Part shown: positions 1-10,475 of the stretch, one piece after another | Numbering within the stretch: the first letter of the stretch is position 1 | Layout: each line of letters opens with the position of its first letter | From: Panopea generosa | Lineage: Eukaryota; Mollusca; Bivalvia; Adapedonta; Hiatellidae | Assembly: GCA_029582155.1 (NCBI GenBank) | Contig: CM055909.1 | Coordinates: 23,506,672-23,570,671 of the forward strand | Direction: 5' to 3' | Length of the DNA stretch: 64,000 nucleotides | Program-made: the position numbers and the translations under genes | The notes under the pieces: generated by a model | Seen by the model: the letters and a program-made list of their open reading frames with translations, nothing else | The model's database searches: none | Told to the model about the DNA's origin: nothing

Positions 1-941
1 ACGTGCAATCAAACAATGATTTATGATGTTTTGTTTTGTCGATTATGAATGGAGGTTGCAATCGATTGCTATCTTTAAAATCCAAAGTTTGAATTCATAT
101 GGAGCCCGTGTGTCTTTTATGACTTAATCAAACAAGCGATGCGTTGCTGGAAACGAAGTTATTTGAGATTTCAAAAATAAAAATTGAAATGTCATCGCAC
201 ATCGACAGCAGTTTGCATTTGATTTCGTTATTTGAATATTAAACAACTGACACTTGTCTCTGTTTAACATCTGAACCCATTTAAGCATAAAATCTGACAT
301 GCATGAACTTGGAATTTAAAACACCAACTAGAATTTATTCAAACAAACTTTTTTATTAACTTGTAGAATATAGCAGTTTAAAAAAGTATGATAATTAGCA
401 TTTCTTATACGTTTCACCATAGAGGCAAAACCTCTTTTTAGAGACGATAACATGATTCTTGCGCTTAAAAATGCATGTGTAATTTGGTTAGAAATAGTTT
501 CAAACTGGTTCATAGGGGCTGGGATTTCTTAATGTAGATGAGTGGAGCAAATACTTAGTTTAAACAATATTTATTCGTTTTCAACATATTACATATGAAT
601 ATATTCAAATATACAGCGATACATAACAATAGAATTGAGAAGAAAGCTATTTCTAGCTTATACAAAGCAAATACTTGTATAAAATATACTGCAATAAGCC
701 ATCACCGGTTTGAAAAATGAATTTTAACTGATTGGTATATATTAGGACATTTGAGGACTTTTCTTTAAAGAGAAACTTAGAAGTGCCACTCGACTGTCTT
801 TAAAAAATCAAGCCGGTCGACCCGCCAGTTATTCTGCAATTTATGAGCAGATACATACGTTCGTGCTATGAAAAAAATCCTTTAACAACTTTTCTTTGTG
901 TTTGTCATAATCATATAGCATTGTATATGTACATGGTTGAT
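1..941. other. AT-rich DNA, no gene seen
   Basis: No splice-flanked coding stretch or repeat could be recognised. It may be upstream intron of the receptor gene. Confidence 0.4.
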
Positions 942-944
942 GCA

Positions 945-1042
945 GTATTCTTGTTTCCCAACATATTTAAGCTTATCAAGAAAAATGTGTTTTGAATTAA
1001 ATAGAACCACCATCCTTTCCCAAGCAACCAGCAACTGACCAG
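945..1042 (-). mobile_element. SINE family B, copy 6 (fragment)
   Basis: On the minus strand GGTCAGTTGCTGGTTGCTTG, then GGAAAGGATGGTGGTTCTAT, matches the conserved body only. The tail is diverged. It lies against the MITE at 1042. Confidence 0.5.
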
Positions 1043-1290
1043 GTGTCGTATTCATCAACCATTTTTGAGAATATTCTTAGATTTGAGTTTGAAAATCCAA
1101 ACTTTAACCTTAGATATTTCATTTACCATGACATATAGAATATTTGTGAGAGCTGATTTGACCTTATATTAGGTGTCCCTGCAAAGTTTTGTCTAAATGA
1201 TAGTCTCTAAGTGTCACTGTGTTTTTTTAAGATTCATTCTTTAGTTTAAGTCTAAGAATATTCGTAAGAACGGTTGATGAATACCATTCC
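1042..1290. mobile_element. MITE with 37-bp terminal inverted repeats
   Basis: The left arm 1048-1084 (GTATTCATCAACCATTTTTG...) and the right arm 1248-1284 (ending CGGTTGATGAATAC) are near-perfect inverse copies, including AATATTCTTAGA. The centre is non-coding. Superfamily not assigned. Confidence 0.82.
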
Positions 1291-1794
1291 GGGACTGACT
1301 TAGATTCTTAGAACTCTAATCTTAATCGATGAAAGCAAAATGGTCTAAATCTTTGTTTTCAAATCACTAGCTTCTCATTGTTTTTCACTTGAAGTAAGCA
1401 TACATATACATACATGCAGAGCATGGACGATCCAGTAAGGTATAATAGGACAATAAAATTATATCTTCGTTCAACCGAAGTTTTTATTCACTCTTCACAC
1501 ACACGCACACACGAACACGTGCATACGTAAAAGAACGTTAACAACACACGAATACTAGAAACCCAAAGCAAATTAACTTAAGGTATTAGACAAAGCAGTC
1601 ATGGAGGAGATACTTAGAAAATTGGTTTCATCAGCATGTCTTGGTGTAGAAATTGTCTTGTTCGTAATCGAAATTAAGACCAGATGTGTTGAAACAGAGA
1701 CGATGTATCAGTTAATGGTCACATCAAACACAGAAGCATAGACATAGAACAATCATTATAAACACAATACACGCAACCACGCCCACGCACCCAC

Positions 1795-1795
1795 C

Positions 1796-1852
<57 letters not shown>
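1795..1852 (+). repeat. CA dinucleotide repeat
   Basis: About 28 uninterrupted CA units, preceded by a degenerate CGCAC/CCAAC stretch. The 80-codon minus-strand frame over it is an artefact. Confidence 0.97.
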
Positions 1853-2076
1853 GAAGTGACCGGTTACTAGTATGGAACTGTTACTAGTATGACAATCATT
1901 GGGGAGCAAAGCCCAAGGTCCAAGGTTATAACAAATATTTTTATGGTCAATGAAGAGTTCATGCACAACTCAAAAACCAATGCACTCAATATTACAAAAT
2001 AAATGTAGACACCCATAGCTTCCTATATCATATCAGCCTTTATAACTTCTAAATTCGAGCCGAGTCGGGCCTTTAA

Positions 2077-2527
2077 GAGTTTAAATAGTGTATCCCAGAA
2101 CATGCTATATCCCAAATCAGGTCTATTAACCCCCAATGAAAAAAACAGGGAATTCCATGCCTGTCCTACAATTCATCAATCATGAAACATCGGGTATTTC
2201 CGTATCCTCCGTATAATTGCCATATAATACCATATCATTGCGTATCATAAAGGCCGAGGTGATCAGATTGACAATTCATAGCAATTGAACGCTTACTAAA
2301 CTGTGACGTCATTCAAATTTTCAGTTGAGCAACTGACCAATCAGCGTGATGAAATGTAGTTTCCCAACATTACTATTTAACGGACCCAATCGGGAGAGCT
2401 AGAGTTTGTTTGTAAGCGTTAAAAAGTTATGAATTATGGGAAATACATTGAATTCCCTGCTTTTTCGTAGAGGGTCAACATACCTAATTAGGGAGATATC
2501 TGGGTCTGGGATAAAATACTTAAACTC
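2077..2527. mobile_element. Fold-back/MITE element with about 100-bp inverted arms
   Basis: The left arm begins GAGTTTAAATAGTGTATCCC and includes AACAGGGAATTCCATG. The right arm, reversed, begins GAGTTTAAGTATTTTATCCC and includes GCAGGGAATTCAATG. The arms pair over about 100 bp with mismatches and enclose about 230 bp. The 60-codon frame on the minus strand is part of the arm. Confidence 0.75.
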
Positions 2528-3499
2528 TAACTTTTGTATAAAATTAATAATAATCAGTTGCTTGCCAAAGTGTAAGTCCACCGTTCTAGCTGCCTCTTTA
2601 CCAGTAGACCAGTAGACGAATATTTATTTTTTATTAAGCAAGCGTTGCCATCTGGATACATTCACACTGTGTTCAATTTCAAACCACGGGTCTTCATCAA
2701 GGATAAATTCAACAGTGCAACTAAGCGATTGATACAATTTTTACATCAATGACAATTCTACTTGATAGTTATTTCTATCCCGGATGTGACGTCAACAAAA
2801 CATTATTCGCTATTTGACGTTACATTATTTCCCGTGTGACATACACCCTATCGTTTTTAAGCTTGTACCAATCACTTAGATGAAGTGTTAATTTTATCTT
2901 TGCCATAATGAAATACTGAAATTATAGTCAGCCGTACAAATGTTGACATCTGCTTCCCTTCTTCCCTGGGGAAGCCACTTTACGCTATTATATCGCGTGC
3001 AAGGTTTCGTTTGGTTTGTTTTACCGGGCTGTTGACACTCAGTTTTACAAAAGCAATTCAGCATGCATCTGCGTGACATAACACCACGGAAAATAGATAT
3101 ACCTAAAATGCGAATATTATTTGAGAAAATAATGTAACAGAAATATCGCTTACTTGTCTATAGTACATATATTTTGATATGTTTGCCTGACTCGAGATAT
3201 ACTATATAATGTCATAGTACACTATGCTAGTTCTGATTCAATTAAACCTTAAATAACGTAACGGTAAAAAGAAATATTCGTAGACCGTACACTTTTGTTG
3301 ATTACTTTCTAATAAACCATGGCAACGTGGAATATTTCTTTCATTTCCAATCAAATTCGGGTTTTCCATAATTCGGCTTTCTGTGTAGTACTGGAATGTT
3401 ATATCAGTGTGTACCTAACATTCGTTTTTTTCCAATCACAACCAAAATACCTGCATATATGTGGTATAATTAAGTGTTGGGAAGAATTTCGTTTTTAAT

Positions 3500-3735
3500 G
3501 GGGAATAAGGTTATTTTCAGCACATGACACGCTTTGTTATATATGGCGTGTCCAGCTTTTTATTGGTTGATGGATTCCTTAGAATTAACCCGGGTAGTCC
3601 GTCCGCAAGTAACCTGCAAACTTTCTCACATGAGGTTTTTGGAGTGAGCGAGACTCGAATCTACGACCTTAGCGGTGAGAGGTAAGCGATTTTGAGACGG
3701 CGCCTTAGACCACTCGGCCACGGAGGAACCTCTTT
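3500..3735 (-). mobile_element. tRNA-derived SINE, family B (conserved body), copy 1
   Basis: On the minus strand it starts with a Leu/Ser-tRNA-like head (CCTCCGTGGCCGAGTGGTCT, box B AGATTCGAGTC). The shared body follows (GAGAAAGTTTGCAGGTTACT, then a TTGCGGACGG motif) and then AATAAAAAGCTGGACACGCC. It ends in a GTGCTGAAAATA tail. The acceptor-stem ends do not pair, so it is a SINE and not a tRNA gene. Confidence 0.78.
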
Positions 3736-4443
3736 CTTAACAATGCTTTAGAATGTTTTTGATTTAAAGCGGCCAATAAGCAAATATGTTCGGAGGGGAG
3801 AGTGTCTCAGAAAGAAAAACAGAAACATTCTTGTGTGTTACTGTATTTCAAATGTATTATAGAAACATTCGTTACAAATGTAACCGTTAATACGTTTTAT
3901 AAAGCACAACCTCTGGAAATTCGATTTCTTTTACTAAATCTCTATTAAAGCCGCAAAGCGTTAAATCAGAAAAAACAAAAATGTATATTTCGCTGTAGAT
4001 GAATTCCGTACGGACGTTATTTCTAAAACTGGCACTGAGCCTATTTGAATGGGTTTCACACTAGGTCTGGTGTTGATTAAAACCAAAGATACTTTAACAT
4101 CAACAAAAACATCTTAGGTAACAGAGAGTGCTAGTTTTGAACTTAATAACAACTGAAAATTAAGTCATTTTAAAGACATACGTAATCCTGGGAACGTTTC
4201 CGACTGTTCCTAATCCCTGATCTTTCGAGTAATGTATTTTTCCAAATTCAATTGACATTTCGTCCTGGGTGTGATGATATATCAAACCGTTCGGAGGTTT
4301 TGTCATTTTTTCTAAATTACTTTCATGGAGATGAGCTGCACTCTGGCACCATCTTGCTGGATCATTCTTCTTAAAGGGAATTTGGCAATCTTGAAATGGA
4401 ATTTACTCACGTACACGCCTCAAACCAATGTTTAAACTTACGA

Positions 4444-4750
4444 AACCGCAGCGTGGTCTAGTTGTAGAGCGTCCGCCTCGCCTGCGGAAAGTCGTGGGTT
4501 CGATCCCCGGCCGGGTCATACCAAAGACTTTAAAAACGGTACTAGAAGCTTCCTCGCTTGACGCTCAGCATTTAGAGGAGAGTTCTAGGTCTGGTCGGTC
4601 TGGTGTCAGTATAATGTGACTTGGTGGGTATCATACCATGTGTCTGCGGCGTGATACTCCATTGTGACAGCACATAGAATACTGTTTTACGTAGACACCG
4701 TCGCGATATGACTGAAAAATTGTTGAAAGCGACGCTGAACACCATACAAC
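4444..4750 (+). mobile_element. tRNA-derived SINE, family A, full copy
   Basis: The head is tRNA-like, with a box A-type GTGGTCTAGTTGTAGAGCG and a box B-type GGTTCGATCCCC, ending CCGGCCGGGTCATACC. A family-specific body of about 220 bp follows and stops near GAACACCATACAA. The same unit recurs at 8985-9276 (opposite strand) and at 18425-18685. This is the best of the three for defining the 5' end, although the head is too diverged to be a working tRNA gene. Confidence 0.85.
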
Positions 4751-4873
4751 ATAAACATACGAACGTATACCATTTAAAATGATTAATCAACAAACATAAC
4801 CATCTGACACTTTATATTTTAGAAATTATTTACATTTATATTGAACTAGTGAAGTACTGCTACTTTTTTAAAA

Positions 4874-5902
4874 TATAGTTAAACCTGTTTTAAGCAGCCA
4901 GTCAAGGGATATTTAAACAATATATTTCCTGAAACTGTAGGAATAACTACACCATATAATCTAAGAAATAACAGTAATTATTCTTTATTAAATACAAGAA
5001 CTAAATTATTTAGAAATTCTTTTATTCCATCATGTATTTCTTCTTGGAATAATCTTCCGGAACACTTACGCAATTCTGAAACTCTACCATCATTCAAACG
5101 CCAGCTTATGAATCATTTGTTTAAACCCACCAAAATACAATTTTTTTATTTAACAGGTCCTCATATTTTTCATGCACGTTTAAGAAATGGTTGCAGTAAC
5201 CTTAATTATGATTTATTTGTCAACAAATCAATATTGTATTCATCAAAATGTGGGCATGAAAAAGAGCATGCCGAACACTATTTCATGCAATGTCGTTGTT
5301 TTTTAAACGATCGACTTCGTCTCTTTCATGCTACACGTCTTCACCTTCATCCTTTAAGTGTTACATGGGAGAGATGACATTTCAGACGATGACAATATTG
5401 CTGTATTTAACGATGTCCAAACTTATATTAAAGACACTAAACGATTTGATAAAGAATATGTCTTATAAAGTTTTAATATTTACCTCACAGTGGAGCCCCT
5501 CATTTAAGGTCAGCATCGGAAGCATATATCTAAACAGTGTATCCTATTTCATTTGTTCTTCTTGCTTCAAATATGAATATGTTTTATTGCCCTCTTGTTT
5601 ATTGGGTTTTTTTTGTAAATAACTGTTGTAGGGAAGGGCCAATTTTAATGTTGGGTAACTTGTGGCCCAACCCTTTTTCTACTACATGTATACAAAAAAG
5701 CAATTAAATATGTTTAAAATAAAGTAAAAAAAAAGTTTAAAGTAAAGTTAAGGGATTGAGCAAAAATGGCCTTTTAAGACAGGTTGTTGCTTAACACAGG
5801 TTAATTTGATCTGAAAGAATATAAATGGGAAATAACATGAGTGACTGCTTAAGACAGGTGGCTGCTTAATAGAGTTGGCCGTTTACACAGGTTTTTCTGT
5901 AA
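4874..5902. mobile_element. MITE (ACAGTCAAACCTGT family) split by a LINE
   Basis: Outer arms TATAGTTAAACCTGTTTTAA and the near-inverse CACAGGTTTTTCTGTA. Without its insert (4911-5756) the rest aligns along its length with the reverse complement of the 29549 copy, for example in GAGCAAAAATGGCCTTTTAA. This gives the family, the orientation and the insertion point. Confidence 0.8.
4904..5756 (+). mobile_element. 5'-truncated LINE inserted in a MITE, with target duplication
   Basis: A non-LTR retrotransposon 3' end. From 4916 to 5377 it is open and encodes the C-terminus of an ORF2-type polyprotein: FPETVGITTPYNLRNN, FIPSCISSWNNLPEHLRNSE, HARLRNGCSNLNYDLF, then a CGHEKEHAEHYFMQC knuckle. An AT-rich 3'UTR ending TAAAATAAAGTAAAAAAAAA follows. 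AAGGGAT at 4904-4910 and 5750-5756 is the target-site duplication. The clade (CR1/Jockey-like or other) is not settled. It cannot move by itself. Confidence 0.85.
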
Positions 5903-6102
5903 GAGTAAACTTTCTGATATTTTTTATATTGGTTCTTCGATGCCCATCAAAACTGATGAAATAAAACATGTGCTTTATTTTTTTTAACTCTATTCAATAT
6001 ATAATAAACATACCGTCCTGAGACTGTGAGCCGTGATGTTACCTCTTCTGTATGTATGTACATATATACTTATGATTTAAACTTATTTATTTTTCTTTGA
6101 GA

Positions 6103-6180
6103 AATGAGGAACAGGTTATTACGACTTAGACAAATCACGCTAGAAGTCTTCCTGGGTGGAAGGAGTACCGATTTGGTGGC
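6103..6180 (-). mobile_element. SINE family C, fragment
   Basis: AAATCACGCTAGAAGTCTTC and the flanking bases match the 62955 copy. It is followed within 20 bp by the TTTG repeat. The ATG-initiated frame across this spot is not a gene. Confidence 0.5.
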
Positions 6181-6197
6181 TGTGTCCTTTGAATACT

Positions 6198-6271
6198 GTG
6201 TTTGTTTGTTTGTTTGTTTGTTTGTTTGTTTGTTTGTTTGTTTGTTTGTTTGTTTGTTTGTTTGTTTGTTT
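6198..6271 (+). repeat. TTTG tetranucleotide repeat
   Basis: About 18 perfect TTTG units. They encode a run of CLFV in one frame; not a gene. Confidence 0.97.
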
Positions 6272-6579
6272 TGGGTTATATCTTTTCTAATTTATGAGGG
6301 TTTGATAATTTGTATCCAACAAATTCCAAAAAGCTATAAATCGAAAATCAGAAAAAAATAAATCAAATCAATTCAAGTTATAAAAATTAAAAATGTATTT
6401 AAAAATATATCATTGCTATTTGACTTGTTGTAAAAAACAGTTATGTCCTTTCCAAAACATAAACAAGATGTCTGGGATGATATGTGTATCATGATAGTTT
6501 TATTTAACTGATTCCATAAGGTTTTAAAACTCATAAGAACAATCTACATACCACACTTATATGACAGACAGTGCAGTAC

Positions 6580-6700
6580 ATAGAGGATCTTACGTGAGTG
6601 CTGATTTATTATTGAATTTATTAAACGAGTTGAAAAACATATAATATTATGCGAGGCTCTTTCGAGCAATATATAATGTTTCCCAACAAATTTGATAAAT
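6580..6700 (-). repeat. Dispersed repeat shared with 36000
   Basis: On the minus strand GCTCGAAAGAGCCTCGC, CAACTCGTTTAATAAATTCA and CACGTAAGATCCTCTATG match the plus strand at 36036-36135 at roughly three bases in four. Class unknown. Confidence 0.5.
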
Positions 6701-7219
6701 CCAATAATAAATGAGCACGAATGAAAGATTTGTTTCATAACATAACTGGGAAAAGTTTACATTTACCATATTTAACAGATCTTCTCTATAAAGAAAAAGA
6801 AAAAATAGGGCACATTCTTTTGTGAGTCATCGTATAACGTAACGTTTCAAAATACCGTTATTTAACCATTACAAAGCGACGTCAGTTATATATTCCGGTA
6901 AGCCCGAAAGTACTTCGGTAATTTACGTACGAGAGCGAAGTTATACGGAAAATACCCAGCGATAAATCGGAAGTGATTTAACACTAGGTTAACATAAAAA
7001 ATGTCATGGGTTTATTACACTCCTGCACCGTAAATTATTTTATATACTAGTATGTGAGACAAACCTCTAACGATATTCAGTGCATTTTATAACACAACAT
7101 TTTGCATCATTTTTGGAGAAGGTTTAACACACACTCTATTACTCTTATGATTTTAAACAGTGATGCTTTCATTTTGAATATTACAAATAGCATATATGAT
7201 GCCTTTCAAATATTTGAAA

Positions 7220-8070
7220 ACAATTATTCCCGTTCTCGAAATCTAAATAGGGTGGGTAGAATCTCAGAAATGTTGGAAGAGCTTGTGGCCCAACACAATT
7301 TACTGGAATGATAACTAGATATAAAATATGTTTAAACCAAAATATATGTGAATTTTCCCCAGAAAGTAAACGTTTGTCAAACAAGTATTTATTAAAATTG
7401 CGTTTTGTTCCTTTAAGATAGCTGTTTACACTCATCGTAATATAAAGAAGAAGGGTCAAATATTATGTTTGAAGAAAAAAGTTAAGTGAGTATTCATAAA
7501 CATTGCTTTTCCTCCTTAAAAATAGATGGTTATCCTCTCCCCTAATATAAATCCTATTTCTGTATTTATAGATAGATATGAAATATCATGTTTAAATCGA
7601 AGTATATAGATTTTGTAATAAAGCGTTACTGGTGTTATTATTTTTTTAATTATGCTTTTTTAATTTACTTATGTATAAGATGAACATCTCTTAATTGGCA
7701 ATTTAATTCTTTTAAAATAGCTGTTTACCCTCATCATAATATATAGTGGGGAGGGTCGAATCTAATATTGGAAGAACGTGAGACCCAGTCCAATTTCTGG
7801 AATTAGAAACAGAAATAAAATATGTTTAAACCAAAATATATATCTTTCAGAAACATTGTGTTAATTAAATGGAGGAAAATTTAATCAAAATTACCGTTTG
7901 TTCCTTTAAAATAGCTGTTTTTACCCTCATCATAATATAATGTGGGAAGGGTCGAATCTTATCTCATTTTTGTAATTATAATATATATATATTAGAAATA
8001 GTGTGTTGATTAACTCGAAATGTAATCAAAATACCCGTTGCTTTTTTTTCATTTAAAATAGTTGCTTATC
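7220..8070 (+). repeat. Degenerate LINE 3'-end modules, repeated in tandem
   Basis: Blocks around 7240-7345, 7700-7840 and 7895-7980 share GGGAGGGTCGAATCT-type, GGAAGAGCTTGTGGCCCAA-type and AAATATGTTTAAACCAAAATA segments, with AAAATAGCTGTTTACCCTCA between them. The GTGGCCCAAC and AAATATGTTTAAA pieces also end the LINE copies at 4904 and 23850. Spacing is uneven (about 300, 190 and 150 bp), so the repeat is old. Confidence 0.5.
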
Positions 8071-8984
8071 AGCGTTACAAATGCAGACACTTTTTATATG
8101 TCTAAATACCGCACGAGACTCGTTTAAATATCTTAACGTGATATAGAACTCATTTCATTTATTTCATAGAGGATCTGCCAACAGAATATTTGCTTACGCT
8201 TTTAAATGAGGATTGAACATTTTGAAAATACCTTTGAGGATGAAGTAGAAATAAATATAACGAAAGGGAAAGGCGCCAAAGTGTAAATTCGTGTCTCGAA
8301 ATGAATGGCGTCTAACATAAAACTAATCTAAATAATTTCAGCAAAGTATTTTAAAGATAAAAGTGTCGCTCGTTCGCAATTTCCATACAAAACGATATTG
8401 TTGGCTTGTTCTTGGGAATTATTCTGTACGAACATTGGAAGAAGAAAATAAATATGAAATGTCAAACGACAAATAGTTTGAATAAAAAAAAACACAATTT
8501 CTTGTTCTCAAAATCGTAAAGTTATTGACCTTTACTGATTTATAAAGGAAACAATGTCTACGCAAGATGATATATTCAATTTTCTTCCTTTTGAAAATAA
8601 TGGTAAAACATCTTTAAAAATACACTTTGATATTTTCTAGGATATTTTTCTTTTCTGTCAGTTCAAACAATTTGATTGCCAAATATACACATATACAGAT
8701 TACAAGCTGAAATAAATAAAGACAAAAGGGTTTGACCACATGTGGTACTCACCGCAGAAACGGCGAATTACGTCATACCCCGATGGCTTAGTAAAAAAGA
8801 TGCACAAATTAAATGAAAACGTATACACATAGTAAAATATTACAAACCCGCATTATAAGCCGTATCAATATAAATGAATAAGTTTCGAAAAAAAATACTT
8901 ATATCGTTGTTGTAGTAGAAATAAAAAAATCAATACAACTATGTTTAAAAAAACTGTGTTGCATGATACGAATATAATATTGTT

Positions 8985-9276
8985 GTACATGGTGTTTGGC
9001 GTCGCTTTCAACAATTTTTCAGTCATATCGCGACGGTGTCTATCTAAGCGCTGTCACACTGGAGTATCATGCCACAGACACATGGTATGATACCCCACCC
9101 AGTCACATTATACTGACACCGGGCTGACCAGACCTATAACTCTCCTCTAAACGCTGAGCGTCAAGCGAGGAAGCTTCTAGTACCATTTTTAAAGTCTTTG
9201 GTATGACCCGGCCGGGGATTGAACCCACGACCCATGCGAGGCGGACGCCCTACCACTAGACCACGCCGCGGTCTTA
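8985..9276 (-). mobile_element. tRNA-derived SINE, family A, inverted full copy
   Basis: Reverse complement of the 4444 copy. It shares the head (GGCGTGGTCTAGTGGTAGGG and GGTTCAATCCCC), the GGAAGCTTCTAGTACCA-type body on this strand, and the AACACCATG end. Its head is closer to a consensus tRNA box A (TAGTGGTAGG) than the 4444 copy is. Confidence 0.85.
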
Positions 9277-9360
9277 CGAATATAAACCAAACGCTGTGAT
9301 AATATCAATCATCAATCAAATTTGGAAGACGTGTGCATACTTATTTAAGCCCGGATATCG

Positions 9361-9388
9361 GTACTTTAAAGTACGTACTTTAAAGTAT
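9361..9388. other. Doubled palindrome GTACTTTAAAGTAC
   Basis: A 14-bp perfect palindrome followed at once by a second copy lacking its last base. No function can be assigned. Confidence 0.6.
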
Positions 9389-10148
9389 TTTGATCTTTTT
9401 ATGACAATTAAAACGTATTCTTACGCCAGTCAGTTTATTCAAAAACAAATTCTGATTTTTTAATGAAATAAGTGTGTTTTTTACTATACGTTATAATAGT
9501 ATTAAAATAGGAACACTGTACTCAATATATTTTTTTTTTGAGTGATTATATGGTATTATTATTATACAATAGCTAGTTCTTAAAAATACTGCGGTAAGTA
9601 TTTTTATACTAGAAACAATATCCGCACCACTATATTATATCAAGCTGTCGTCCTTTTACGTTCCTAACATTGTATTTTAACAGTTATGTGCAAAACAATA
9701 TTGAAATATTTTAGTGATGATATTTTCTAAATATTATACAATATCTTGCTCTTAAAGCGGTGTAAGTGTGTGTACATATATTTAACAGAAATAACATTCA
9801 TATGCCGTACACTGTATTCAACTGCATTTTTTTTCATGTTCCAAACAGTATCAAAATAGTTGTCCTTTGAACAATTACATTTCATAAGATAATTGAAATT
9901 TAACATCTCAAGTGATGATATACACTGTATATTATAACAATGATATAATGGTCCGTGAGAGAGGGCAAACTATTCTTTTTATGTCAGAAACAATGTTAAT
10001 AAAAATTATTATTTGAACAGTTGATGGTTCTGCTCAGACGGAACAATGGCCTTCTTTCGCCAATAACACCGGACTCTATGTATAACCTGTCACGTGACAT
10101 GTATTGTGTTGAAAGTGATATCAAACCTCTTTACACTTGAATTGAAAT

Positions 10149-10300
10149 ATATAGTCAAACCTGCGTAAGGTGTCACCTCTATTAAGCATCAATATTTACT
10201 ATTTCCCATATATATATTTTTAGAGCAAATTATCCTGTTTTAAGACCACTTTTACATATTCCCTTGACTGTCTGCTTAAGACATGTTTCAGTGACTGTAT
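10149..10300. mobile_element. MITE (ACAGTCAAACCTGT family), next to an exon
   Basis: Arms TATAGTCAAACCTGCGTAAG and TTCAGTGACTGTAT enclose a family-typical centre (TATTTCCCATATATA, CCTGTTTTAAGACCACTTTT). It ends 21 bp before the receptor exon at 10322, so the branch point of that acceptor probably falls in or at the edge of the element. Confidence 0.75.
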
Positions 10301-10321
10301 TTCTCCTTTTTGTGATTTCAG

Positions 10322-10475
10322 ATATGGTGTCAAGTCCTACACGTGGTCACCCATTACATGACATTGTGTAATTACGCGTGGATGTTTTGTGAAGGATTCT
10401 ATCTGAACGCACTAATTGTCATAACATTCACCAAGGAAAAGAAACTATTGTCCATATGTTACGTCGTCGGATGGG
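10322..10475 (+). CDS. Class B1 (secretin-family) GPCR, exon with TM3 and intracellular loop 2
   Basis: First recognisable exon of a neuropeptide/hormone receptor that would sit in the plasma membrane and couple a peptide ligand to G proteins. It follows a TTTCAG acceptor and ends at G|GTAAGT (phase 1). It encodes 51 codons: the TM3 cysteine (WCQVLH), the class B hallmark CNYAWMFCEGFYLNALIV, a basic loop (TKEKKLL) and the start of TM4 (VVGW). Calcitonin-type receptors carry CNYFWMLCEGIYLHTLIV at this place, so family membership is secure. The subfamily (calcitonin/DH31-like versus PDF-receptor-like) is inferred from later exons. The exon starts in phase 0. Exons for the extracellular domain, TM1 and TM2 were not recognised upstream. 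A 152-bp MITE ends 21 bp before the exon. Confidence 0.93.

Larger units (their letters stand above)
1291..3499. other. Spacer or intron with MITE and CA repeat
   Basis: Apart from the CA repeat and the fold-back element at 2077, only AT-rich DNA. The minus-strand frame at 2894-3079 lacks any recognisable motif. Confidence 0.4.

Noticed and set aside
3643-3727. Candidate tRNA-Leu/Ser gene on the minus strand
   Set aside because: Box A and B look right, but the acceptor stem does not pair and the DNA continues into a shared SINE body.
5290-5622. 110-codon plus-strand frame
   Set aside because: Off-frame reading across the LINE 3' end at 4904-5756.
6531-6565. Possible TM1-type exon (THKNN-like reading)
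   Set aside because: Chance resemblance to the class B LHKNLF motif; no hydrophobic segment or splice signals around it.
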